A DNA stretch of 64,000 nucleotides, taken from the NCBI RefSeq assembly GCF_014673215.1, contig NZ_JACWMS010000001.1:248001-312000 (forward strand), read 5' to 3'. Position 1 is the first letter of the stretch; each line of letters opens with the position of its first letter. Positions 27,767 through 35,184 of the stretch are shown piece after piece. The notes beneath the pieces were generated by a model, which had not been told where the DNA came from, made no database searches, and saw only the letters and a program-made list of their open reading frames with translations. Source of the stretch: Gordonia hankookensis (lineage in GTDB: Bacteria > Actinomycetota > Actinomycetes > Mycobacteriales > Mycobacteriaceae). The translations under genes were made by a program, and so were the position numbers.

Positions 27767-29116
27767 TCAGTGCACGGGTTCGACGCAACTGGCCGGTGCG
27801 GCGACGAGGGAACAGTACTCGGCCGGACGTGTCGGACGGTAGCCCGTCGGCACGCCGTTGTCGGCAGTGATGCGTCGATAGGCCGACACCGCGTCGGTCG
27901 GCCGGCGGGTCAATGTCGGGTCCGACGTGACGTTCACCGTATAGAGACCGAATCGCGGTGTGTAGCTTCCCCATTCAAAGTTGTCGGTCAGACTCCAGTA
28001 GTTGTACCCGATCACGTTCACACCGTCACCGCGGGCCCGCTGCAGCCAGTAGACGACATCACGCAGGTGATCGCCGCGGCGATAGCCGTCCGCTCGGGCG
28101 GCGCCGTCGCGGGTGGGCATGCCGGACTCGACCACGTAGAGAGGCTTGCCGGGATATCTGCGGCTGTAGTGCCGCAGTGCGTAGTACAGACCGTCGGCCG
28201 ACACAGGCGCCAGCCAACTCTCATCGGTCAGAGCGTGCCAGGCACCCGTGTTCGCGGGTGAGATGGAGTAGTAGTAATCGATCCCGATGAAGTCGAGGGT
28301 GTCGGCGACGCGATCGACGAACTGCGTGTCGAGCACGGGTTCGACCGTCGGGACGTAGGCGACGTTCGACGACACCATCGCGGAGGCATCACGGCGATGG
28401 ATGTAGCGGTAGATCTCACGATGCACGTGGACGAGGCGATCGAGCATGGCCGGCACCTCGGGCGCCGCGATCGCGCCGGTCTTGAGTTCGTTCGTCACAT
28501 AGACGGTCGGCTCGTTGATGGTGATCCAGATCGGATGAAAGTGGCTGTAGCGGTCGACCACGCGGCGGGCGTTGCGCAGCCACAGTGCCGGGGTCTCGGG
28601 GTTCGCCCAGCCGCCACGATCGGCCACCCAGCCCGGATACACCCAGTGATCGAGGGTGATCATCGGTCGCATCCCGGCGGCGACGATCGCAGCGATCATC
28701 GCGTCGTAATAGGCGATCTCGGTACGGTCGAGCACACCCGGCCGGGGCTCGATGCGCGCCCATTCGATGCCGACGCGATACACCTTGACGCCGAGTGCCT
28801 TCGCCAGTGCGATGTCGCCGCGATAGCGGTGCCGGAAATCCACCGAGGTGCCGACCCGATCATGCGTCGCACCCGAGGCGACGTAGCGCCGCCAGTTGCT
28901 GTCCGGCGAGAAACCCTCGCTCTGGAACCCCGATGACGAGACACCCCAGTCGAAGTCACGGGGCAACGTTGCCGGTGCAGACGATCCGGCGACCGGTGGC
29001 GCGGCAAGCGCGGCAGGGATCCCGGGTGCGGTGATCGCGACGATCGTGGCGATCACCGCAGCGATCAGCACGACCGGGCGGGGACGGTGACCGATCGGGG
29101 TGTCGGCGGTGAGCAC
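27767..29116 (-). CDS. Secreted family 1 glycoside hydrolase (beta-glycosidase-like)
   Basis: A 449-residue protein: basic N-terminus, hydrophobic signal segment (about 15-38) with an ALA-A cleavage site, then a GH1 TIM barrel. It begins with FDWGVSSSGFQSEG and has the acid/base glutamate in TINEPTVYVTN (about residue 185) and the nucleophile in YVVESGMPT (about residue 345), where most GH1 enzymes have TENG. NYWSLTDNFEW, the usual aglycone-site block, is intact. A retaining glycosidase for an extracellular beta-glycoside is likely. The GTG start is 98 bases from the divergent secreted esterase. Confidence 0.88.
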   Translation of the reverse strand: MLTADTPIGHRPRPVVLIAAVIATIVAITAPGIPAALAAPPVAGSSAPATLPRDFDWGVSSSGFQSEGFSPDSNWRRYVASGATHDRVGTSVDFRHRYRGDIALAKALGVKVYRVGIEWARIEPRPGVLDRTEIAYYDAMIAAIVAAGMRPMITLDHWVYPGWVADRGGWANPETPALWLRNARRVVDRYSHFHPIWITINEPTVYVTNELKTGAIAAPEVPAMLDRLVHVHREIYRYIHRRDASAMVSSNVAYVPTVEPVLDTQFVDRVADTLDFIGIDYYYSISPANTGAWHALTDESWLAPVSADGLYYALRHYSRRYPGKPLYVVESGMPTRDGAARADGYRRGDHLRDVVYWLQRARGDGVNVIGYNYWSLTDNFEWGSYTPRFGLYTVNVTSDPTLTRRPTDAVSAYRRITADNGVPTGYRPTRPAEYCSLVAAPASCVEPVH

Positions 29117-29202
29117 GCGCTCAGGATGTCAGATCGCATGCGCCGAGGTATGGATTTTGCGCGCCCGGACCACTTCCCGCCACCTGTCGGATGTCCGACC
29201 AC

Positions 29203-29208
29203 TACAGT
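29203..29208 (+). promoter_or_regulatory. -10 element TACAGT for the esterase gene
   Basis: TACAGT ends six bases before GTG 29215 and decides between this start and the in-frame ATG 29191, which would lie upstream of the transcript. Confidence 0.5.
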
Positions 29209-29214
29209 GATGCG

Positions 29215-30207
29215 GTGCACGACAACCCCTGCACTCGTCGACGGCGCGGCAGAGTCGTCTGGATCGTTCTCATGGCCGTCGTGACGATGGTCGGCGCCTG
29301 CGCCGCATGGTTTCCGGGAGTCACGGGTGAGGCCGCCGCGTCTCCCACCGATCCGCGACCGGCTGCCGGGTGCCCATCACTGCGGGCAGGCGACACCATC
29401 ACCCGGTCGGTCACCGTAGGCGGGGTGCACCGGACGTATCGGATTCACGTTCCGGCCGACCACACCGGCGGGCAGCGGCTGCCGTTGGTCCTCGCCTTCC
29501 ACGGCCGCGCCGAACGCGGTGTGACTTTCGAGCGCTATACCGGTCTGTCCTCGTTGCCCGCGATCATCGTGTACCCGGACGGGCTGCGCGGCACCGACGA
29601 CCGCACGGCCTGGCAGGGCGCGCCCTACTCGTCGCCGCGCGCCGACGACATCGCGTTCACGCGCGCCATCCTCGGCGCAATGCGGACGAGCGCCTGCGTC
29701 GACCGGAATCGCACCTATGCGGTCGGACGATCCAATGGCGGCGGCCTGGTGGCGATGCTGGCCTGCCGGATGCCGCGGGAGTTCACCGGTTTCGCCACGA
29801 TCAGCGCAGCGATCTACACCCGCACCGTGCAGGGATGTTCGCACGGTCCGCCGATCTCGCTGGTCGACTTCCACGGCACCGCCGACGGCGTCATCCACTA
29901 CGGCGGCGGGACCAGATTCCACGCACGCTATCTCTCGACGCCTGCCTGGTTGCGGACCTGGTCCACCCGCGCCGGGTGTCCCGACACCACGATGACGATC
30001 CCGCTGAACTCCGTCGTCGATCGTGTTTCGTGGCCGTTCTGCGCGCTATCGGGTCACGCGATCGTGCACTACCGTATCCGCGGCGGAACCCACCGATGGC
30101 CGGGTTCGATGGGGAATGGAGTGCTCGGAAGCGCCGCCGACACCGTGTCGGCAACACAATTGTTGTGGCAGTTCTTCATGACTCACCCCCTCTACGGTTC
30201 GTCGTGA
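29215..30207 (+). CDS. Secreted PHB-depolymerase/feruloyl-esterase-like hydrolase
   Basis: A 330-residue exported alpha/beta hydrolase similar to LpqC and polyhydroxybutyrate depolymerases. A basic start is followed by a hydrophobic signal segment (WIVLMAVVTMVGACAAWF), then AFHGRAERG (oxyanion), YPDGLRG, the nucleophile in GRSNGGG (about residue 175), the acid in DFHGTADGVIHYGGG and a histidine in GGTHRWPG. Several cysteines suggest extracytoplasmic disulfides. It is divergent from the secreted GH1 gene, so the two may work on one plant or microbial polymer. ATG 29191 is the alternative start. Confidence 0.88.
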   Translation: MHDNPCTRRRRGRVVWIVLMAVVTMVGACAAWFPGVTGEAAASPTDPRPAAGCPSLRAGDTITRSVTVGGVHRTYRIHVPADHTGGQRLPLVLAFHGRAERGVTFERYTGLSSLPAIIVYPDGLRGTDDRTAWQGAPYSSPRADDIAFTRAILGAMRTSACVDRNRTYAVGRSNGGGLVAMLACRMPREFTGFATISAAIYTRTVQGCSHGPPISLVDFHGTADGVIHYGGGTRFHARYLSTPAWLRTWSTRAGCPDTTMTIPLNSVVDRVSWPFCALSGHAIVHYRIRGGTHRWPGSMGNGVLGSAADTVSATQLLWQFFMTHPLYGSS

Positions 30208-30223
30208 TCGGATGCTTCCGGCC

Positions 30224-30229
30224 TAGCCT
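30224..30229 (+). promoter_or_regulatory. -10 element TAGCCT for the aldo/keto reductase gene
   Basis: TAGCCT ends six bases before ATG 30236. A GAGG stretch also lies in the gap, but too close to the ATG for a normal ribosome binding site. Confidence 0.45.
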
Positions 30230-30235
30230 GGAGGC

Positions 30236-31114
30236 ATGAGTACAGATCTCCCGACCATCGAGCTCACAACCGGCGCCCTGATTCCCCAGCTCGGTCTCGG
30301 CGTGTGGCAGGCCGACGACCGGGACACCGAGCACGCTGTCGGGTATGCGATCGGCACCGCGGGCTACCGCCACATCGACACGGCGGCGGCCTACGACAAC
30401 GAGGCGGCCGTCGGGCGCGGTATCGCGAAGTCGGGAGTCGACCGATCCGAGATCTTCGTGACCACGAAATTGTGGAATGCCGACCACGGCGCCGATCGGG
30501 CGCACGCCGCGATCGACGCCAGCCTCGACAGACTGGGCCTCGACCACGTCAACCTCTACCTGATCCACTGGCCGCTCCAGGATGCCGCGCGGATGATCGA
30601 GACGTGGCGGGCGCTGATCGAGATCCGGGACTCCGGGAAGGCCACGTCGATCGGGGTCTCCAATTTCGAGCCGCACCATCTGACCGCGATCATCGACGCG
30701 ACCGGGCAGGCACCGGCGGTCAATCAGGTGGAACTGCATCCCCGTCTGGCGCAACGAGAACTCCGCGCGTTCTGCGCCGACCGTGGGATCGCCGTGGAGG
30801 CCTGGAGTCCACTCGGCGGCAGCGGCGCCGGCTGGGGCGCGGATTCCATCCCGAACACCCTGCTCACCGACCCAACGGTGACCCGGGTCGCCGAACGCCA
30901 CGGCCGCTCGACCGCCCAGGTGATGATCCGGTGGCACCTGCAGTCGGGCGTCATCGTGATCCCGAAGTCGGTGCACGACGAGCGCATCTCCGCGAACATC
31001 GACGTCCTCGACTTCGAGCTCGACGACGACGACATGGCCGAGATCGCGACACTCGACACCGGTGAGCGGGTCGGCGCACACCCCGACGAGCTGAACCTGG
31101 GCGCTCCCGACTAG
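30236..31114 (+). CDS. Aldo/keto reductase (AKR5-like)
   Basis: A 292-residue NADPH-dependent reductase. The catalytic tetrad is visible: Asp and Tyr in HIDTAAAYDNE, Lys in TTKLWN and His in LIHWPL. The NADPH site is near IPKSVHDERISANIDVLDFEL. It fits the AKR5 group (2,5-diketo-gluconate and methylglyoxal reductases). A single gene between the esterase and the WYL regulator, with the regulator starting 66 bases later. The natural carbonyl substrate is unknown. Confidence 0.94.
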   Translation: MSTDLPTIELTTGALIPQLGLGVWQADDRDTEHAVGYAIGTAGYRHIDTAAAYDNEAAVGRGIAKSGVDRSEIFVTTKLWNADHGADRAHAAIDASLDRLGLDHVNLYLIHWPLQDAARMIETWRALIEIRDSGKATSIGVSNFEPHHLTAIIDATGQAPAVNQVELHPRLAQRELRAFCADRGIAVEAWSPLGGSGAGWGADSIPNTLLTDPTVTRVAERHGRSTAQVMIRWHLQSGVIVIPKSVHDERISANIDVLDFELDDDDMAEIATLDTGERVGAHPDELNLGAPD

Positions 31115-31180
31115 GACGACGTCGGCGATGCTTCGGCATTGAGGTCACCATCTGTCCGCAAAACCCGGCAGGATGAATCC

Positions 31181-32167
31181 ATGTTGGAAACGTCGGCCCG
31201 ATTGCTGGCTCTGCTGACCTTGTTGCAGACGCGGCGCGACTGGTCGGGCGCGGACCTCGCCCGGCGCCTCGAGATCACCACCCGCACGGTCCGGCGGGAC
31301 ATCGACAAACTCCGTGAGCTCGGTTACCCGGTCGACGCGACCGTCGGCGTCGGCGGTGGGTACCGACTCGGCGCCGGTGCGGAGATGCCGCCACTGCTGC
31401 TCGACGACCAGGAAGTCCTCGCCGTCGCCCTCGGGCTCAACGAGATCACCACCGGCTCGGTGGCCGACATGGCGGATGCGTCCGCCGGAGCTCTCACCAA
31501 ACTGCGTCAGGTGATGCCGTCGCGTCTGCGCCACCGACTCGATGCCCTGACCATGGAGGCGGTCCCGCGTGAATCGAGGACCTCGGTGTCGGGGGATGTA
31601 CTCACCGAGATCGCGACGGCATGCCATCGCAGTGAACGCCTGCGATTCGACTACCGACGCGGCGACGGCGCGGAGAGTCGACGCGAGATCGAACCATATC
31701 GATTGGTCCGGAGCGGTTTGCGCTGGTACCTGGTCGGCTGGGACCTCGGCCGCGAGGATTGGCGATCCTTCCGCGTCGATCGGATGGAACCCAAGACTCC
31801 CACCGGGCCGCGTTTTTCTCCCCGGGAGCTGCCCGAGGGCGGGGCCACCGGCTATCTGACGCGCAGCCTCGGTGCGGTGTACCGGAAGGCCTCGGCGCGC
31901 GTGCGGATCCACGCACCGATGGATGTGGTCGAACCCATGGTCGACGCGGCGTGGGGCACCATCGAGGCCGGCGACGATCAGGGCTGCGAACTGGTGCTGT
32001 TCAGTACGTCGTTGGTGAGCATCGCCCGCTGGCTGCGGGCGTTCGAGGCCGACTTCACCGTGCTGGGCCCGCCAGAGTTGGTAGACGAATGCCGGGAGGC
32101 GGCGCAGTATCACGACGACCTCGCCGCCCGCTATCGACGAGCGGTGGACGGGGCGGCTTCGCGGTGA
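31181..32167 (+). CDS. WYL-domain transcriptional regulator (HTH_11 type)
   Basis: A 328-residue regulator of the YafY/PafBC type. The N-terminal winged helix (about 1-60) has RLLALLTLLQTRRDWSGADLARRLE and TTRTVRRDIDKLRELGYPVD, a linker follows, and the WYL domain (about 140-215) contains YRLVRSGLRWYLVGWDLGREDWRSFRVDRM. WYL domains sense nucleic acid or nucleotides. ATG 31181 follows an AGGAT-like ribosome binding site; CAGGAT, six bases upstream, could equally serve as a -10. It overlaps the following methyltransferase gene by four bases, so the two are one unit. Confidence 0.9.
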   Translation: MLETSARLLALLTLLQTRRDWSGADLARRLEITTRTVRRDIDKLRELGYPVDATVGVGGGYRLGAGAEMPPLLLDDQEVLAVALGLNEITTGSVADMADASAGALTKLRQVMPSRLRHRLDALTMEAVPRESRTSVSGDVLTEIATACHRSERLRFDYRRGDGAESRREIEPYRLVRSGLRWYLVGWDLGREDWRSFRVDRMEPKTPTGPRFSPRELPEGGATGYLTRSLGAVYRKASARVRIHAPMDVVEPMVDAAWGTIEAGDDQGCELVLFSTSLVSIARWLRAFEADFTVLGPPELVDECREAAQYHDDLAARYRRAVDGAASR

Positions 32168-32955
32168 ACGAGGTGTCCGCAGAAACGTTGTCCTGCACCG
32201 TGTCCCGACTGCGGGATGCCGGCTGTGTGTTCGCCGAGGAGGAAGCAGACCTGCTCATCGGAGATGCCGGCGACGCCGGCGAACTGGAAGCACTCCTCAT
32301 GCGGCGGCTCGCGGGCGAACCGCTCGAGGTGGTACTCGGATGGATGACGTTCCGTGGTCTTCGGATCGAGGTCGATCCCGGCGTCTTCGTCCCCCGGCAA
32401 CGGACCGCCTTCCTCGTCCGGCAGGCGCTGGCAATCACGCAGCCGGGTTCGATCGTCGTGGACCTCTGCTGCGGCACCGGTGCCATCGGCCTCGCGATCA
32501 CGACCGAGCGGCCCGGCATCGAACTCCATGCCGGCGACATCGACCCGGTCGCCGTCCGGTGCGCGGCCCGCAACCTCTCGCCCGTCGGCGGTGCGACGTG
32601 GTGCGGGGACCTCTTCGATGCCCTGCCCGATCGACTCCACGGCACAGTCGACGTCGTCGTGGTCAACGCGCCCTATGTGCCGACCGCCGAGATCGCACTG
32701 ATGCCGCCCGAGGCCCGCGACCACGAACCCCGACACACGCTCGACGGCGGTGGCGACGGTGTCGACGTCCATCGCCGGGTGGCGCGCTCCGTCGGACAGT
32801 GGTTGCGGCCCGGCGGGCACGTACTGATCGAGACCGGAACTGCCCAATCCGGCATGACCGCCGAGGCGCTGGCGGAGGCCGGACTCTGTACCACGGTCGC
32901 ATCGTCGGAGCAGATGTGGGCGACGGTGGTGATCGGAGAACGACGATCGACATGA
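32164..32955 (+). CDS. Putative N5-glutamine methyltransferase (HemK/PrmC-like)
   Basis: A 263-residue SAM-dependent methyltransferase. SAM motif I is VVDLCCGTGAIG (about residues 99-110), the acid follows in HAGDIDPVAV, and the catalytic loop is NAPYVP, a variant of the NPPY motif that binds the target amide. The N-terminal helical domain with GEPLEVVLGWMTF resembles PrmC. Such second copies are annotated as putative release-factor methyltransferase homologues; the real PrmC normally lies beside prfA, not seen here. GTG 32164 overlaps the WYL stop as GTGA. Confidence 0.85.
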   Translation: MNEVSAETLSCTVSRLRDAGCVFAEEEADLLIGDAGDAGELEALLMRRLAGEPLEVVLGWMTFRGLRIEVDPGVFVPRQRTAFLVRQALAITQPGSIVVDLCCGTGAIGLAITTERPGIELHAGDIDPVAVRCAARNLSPVGGATWCGDLFDALPDRLHGTVDVVVVNAPYVPTAEIALMPPEARDHEPRHTLDGGGDGVDVHRRVARSVGQWLRPGGHVLIETGTAQSGMTAEALAEAGLCTTVASSEQMWATVVIGERRST

Positions 32956-33034
32956 GCCGACCGACTGTGCTCCGTTCGGATGAACGGCACTCATGGCTGG
33001 GACGGGGCGGCGGCCCGTCAACGGTCATTGACAG

Positions 33035-33109
33035 TGGTGCGCGCAAAGGGATTTGAACCCCTGACCGCTGGTGTGTAAGACCAGAGCTCTACCGCTGAGC
33101 TATACGCGC
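33035..33109 (-). tRNA. tRNA-Val (anticodon UAC), CCA encoded
   Basis: Full cloverleaf on the minus strand: acceptor GCGCGTA pairing with TGCGCGC, D-arm GCTCAGCGGTAGAGC, anticodon stem CTGGT/ACCAG with loop CTTACAC (anticodon TAC), T-arm with TTCAAAT, discriminator A and a genomically encoded CCA (33035-33037). Confidence 0.97.
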
Positions 33110-33307
33110 CTGAGTGAACTCCGATGTCGAGACCGGTGAACACCAAGACATGAATGTAATGGCTCACCGGCCCCAACCCAAAACCAGAACCCAAACCCAG
33201 GGCCCAGAGCTCCGGCCCAACCTAGGGCCGAGGTCATCGAGCACCCATCTTCAGATGGCCGGGCCACATCGGCAGCTCTCGATCGGTCTGGTCCGAGATG
33301 GGCGCGG
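33110..33307. other. Non-coding spacer with a C/A-rich tract and short hairpin
   Basis: A run of CCCAA-type repeats (about 33173-33205) and a perfect CCATCT/AGATGG inverted repeat (about 33245-33258) separate ahpE from tRNA-Val. The hairpin could end the ahpE transcript. I see no convincing gene. Confidence 0.4.
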
Positions 33308-33799
33308 CTAGCGCGCGGCGAGCAGCGCCCTGTCCCACAACGCCTGCTCGCGCGCTTCGCCCGGGCCGACGACGTCGGCGAAGGCGACCGTTCCGTCACG
33401 CTCGATCAGAAACGTCCCGCGGTTCGGGTAACCGTTGTGTTCGTTGAAGACGCCGTACGCCTCGGCGACCGCACCATGGGGCCAGAAATCCGACAGGATC
33501 GGGAACAGGAACCCCTGCGCCGACGACCACACCTTGTGCGTCGGCGGTGGCCCGACCGACACGGCGACGGTACGCAGTCCGTCGTGGTCGAACTGCGGTT
33601 GATGATCCCTGATGTAGCCGAGTTCACCCTGACACGTCCCGGTGAACGCCAGCGGGAAGAACACCACCAGCACCTTGCCGTCGGCCCGCAGGGCAGACAG
33701 TGAGACGCGCTGGTTGTTCTGGTCCCGGAGTTCGAAGTCGGGAGCGGCGTCTCCCACGCGCAGCGGCGACGTCGGGAGAACCGTCCCCTCGCCGGTCAT
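33308..33799 (-). CDS. ahpE: One-cysteine peroxiredoxin AhpE
   Basis: A 163-residue thiol peroxidase that reduces hydroperoxides and peroxynitrite. The peroxidatic cysteine is Cys56 in FFPLAFTGTCQGELG; no resolving cysteine is apparent, so recycling probably uses mycothiol and mycoredoxin as shown for M. tuberculosis AhpE (Rv2238c). The ATG overlaps the stop of the upstream DUF3052 gene (ATGA), so the pair is translationally coupled, as in mycobacteria. Confidence 0.95.
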   Translation of the reverse strand: MTGEGTVLPTSPLRVGDAAPDFELRDQNNQRVSLSALRADGKVLVVFFPLAFTGTCQGELGYIRDHQPQFDHDGLRTVAVSVGPPPTHKVWSSAQGFLFPILSDFWPHGAVAEAYGVFNEHNGYPNRGTFLIERDGTVAFADVVGPGEAREQALWDRALLAAR

Positions 33800-34227
33800 G
33801 TGCGCTTGCGGGTCTTCGGCTGTACCAGCCGTGACCCCGACCATCCCCCGAGACTCATCACATTGGTCTGTGTCAGACCGGCCGTCGGTGCGGACTCGGC
33901 GATCTCGCTGGGATCGACATGTCCGTCGGTGCCGGTCTTCGGCGAGAAGACCCAGACGTATCCATCGTCGGCCAGGGGTGAGATGGCGTCCATCAGTGCA
34001 TCGACCAGGTCACCGTCGCCATCACGCCACCACAGCACGACGACGTCGACGACGTCATCTGCGTCCTCATCGACCATCTCACCGCCGATGACGTCTTCGA
34101 TGTCGGCCCGCAGGGCGTCGTCGGTGTCTTCATCCCAACCCAGTTCCTGCACCACCATGCCGGACGTGAATCCCAGCTTGTGGGCGTTGTTGCCCCCAGC
34201 GCTGCTGGACTCTGTGGCGGCTACCAC
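33796..34227 (-). CDS. DUF3052-family protein (Rv2239c-like)
   Basis: A conserved actinobacterial protein of unknown function, about 143 residues. A short alanine/serine tail is followed by HKLGFTSGMVVQELGWDEDTD, a strongly acidic middle (DEDADDVVDVVVLWWRDGDGDL) and a C-terminal VWVFSPKTGTDGHVDPSEIAESAPTAGL. GTG 34227 is preferred over ATG 34248 because GGGAGG stands nine bases before it. Always next to ahpE in relatives, it may be an accessory protein for that peroxiredoxin; this is inference. Confidence 0.88.
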   Translation of the reverse strand: MVAATESSSAGGNNAHKLGFTSGMVVQELGWDEDTDDALRADIEDVIGGEMVDEDADDVVDVVVLWWRDGDGDLVDALMDAISPLADDGYVWVFSPKTGTDGHVDPSEIAESAPTAGLTQTNVMSLGGWSGSRLVQPKTRKRT

Positions 34228-34325
34228 CGCGTGCGACCTCCCTGCCATGCGAATTCGACTGTCAGCTTAGGGAACAGCCTAAATGCTCAGAGTGCAACCC
34301 GAACAGGGGGCAGCCCGAATGTGTC

Positions 34326-34976
34326 TCACGGGGTGGGCGGCGGAGTGGGCGCCGACGACGGGCCTGCGTCGGAAGCACCGGACGTGGGCACCGGCGACGC
34401 TGCGACGGTCGGCGGCAGCGGGAGGTAGACCGAGCATGCGTTCAACGTTGCCTGCTTGTCCCGAGTCCATTGGGCGGCAACGGGATTGAGCCCGTCGAGT
34501 TGGCGCTGCCCGATGGCGGCACCGAGTCGTCCGGTGGAGTCGAGGAACCGGTTGGCCGGGTCCGCCACGTCGGCGGGGGTCGCCTCGGTCACCTGTTGCC
34601 GGATCAGGTCGGCCCCCGCGATCAGGCTTGCACGCGCCTTGTCGTCGAGGTCTCCCACGTCGCTGTAGGTGTGGACTTCGGTGAGTCGACGGACGAACGC
34701 GTTGTACCCGCGGACCATCACAACCATCGACGACATGGCCTCGCGGCAGAGTTTGCTCGCGTCGTCGCGTCCGGCTGACTCGCGCGACGCGGCGACATCG
34801 GAGCTGTAGGCGGCCACCTCACCGGGGGCCGCGGACCCGCTTCCGTCCACCGATGACGAGCATCCCGCCGCCGATGCCGCGAGGAGCATCGCGGCGCAGA
34901 TCATCGTCGCAGCACGTACCGCCGACCGTCGTCGACCGGCCCTGTGTGCGGTGCTGCTCCTGCCGGTGTCCCGCAT
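34326..34976 (-). CDS. Putative lipoprotein of unknown function
   Basis: A 216-residue exported protein. Arginine-rich N-region, hydrophobic stretch and lipobox LAASAAGC (acylated Cys39), then a helical domain to about residue 190 and a proline/threonine-rich tail. Two further cysteines (KLCREAM and NACSVYL) could form a disulfide. CAGGAG precedes ATG 34976. The location between ahpE-DUF3052 and aceE corresponds to Rv2240c, also an uncharacterised exported protein. No catalytic motif is seen. Confidence 0.85.
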   Translation of the reverse strand: MRDTGRSSTAHRAGRRRSAVRAATMICAAMLLAASAAGCSSSVDGSGSAAPGEVAAYSSDVAASRESAGRDDASKLCREAMSSMVVMVRGYNAFVRRLTEVHTYSDVGDLDDKARASLIAGADLIRQQVTEATPADVADPANRFLDSTGRLGAAIGQRQLDGLNPVAAQWTRDKQATLNACSVYLPLPPTVAASPVPTSGASDAGPSSAPTPPPTP

Positions 34977-35184
34977 TGCGCTCCTGACCCACGAGTAACC
35001 AACACCAGAACGCTACCGCAGGTCGCGGCGGGTGGCAGCAAGGTTGACCACCCGATGCCAACCGCAGTGACATGGGGCACGATGAGAGGGGGACGCCGCG
35101 GTCCCGACATCATGGGAGCGGCCCCGTGTCATCGCACGCCGGACACCACCGTGAATCCGGCCGACCGAGGGAGTAGGCATAACA

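Noticed and set aside
33114-33311. A 65-codon frame in the spacer between tRNA-Val and ahpE
   Set aside because: Low-complexity Pro/Gln/Thr content from the C/A-rich tract, no ribosome binding site or -10, and no recognisable product.
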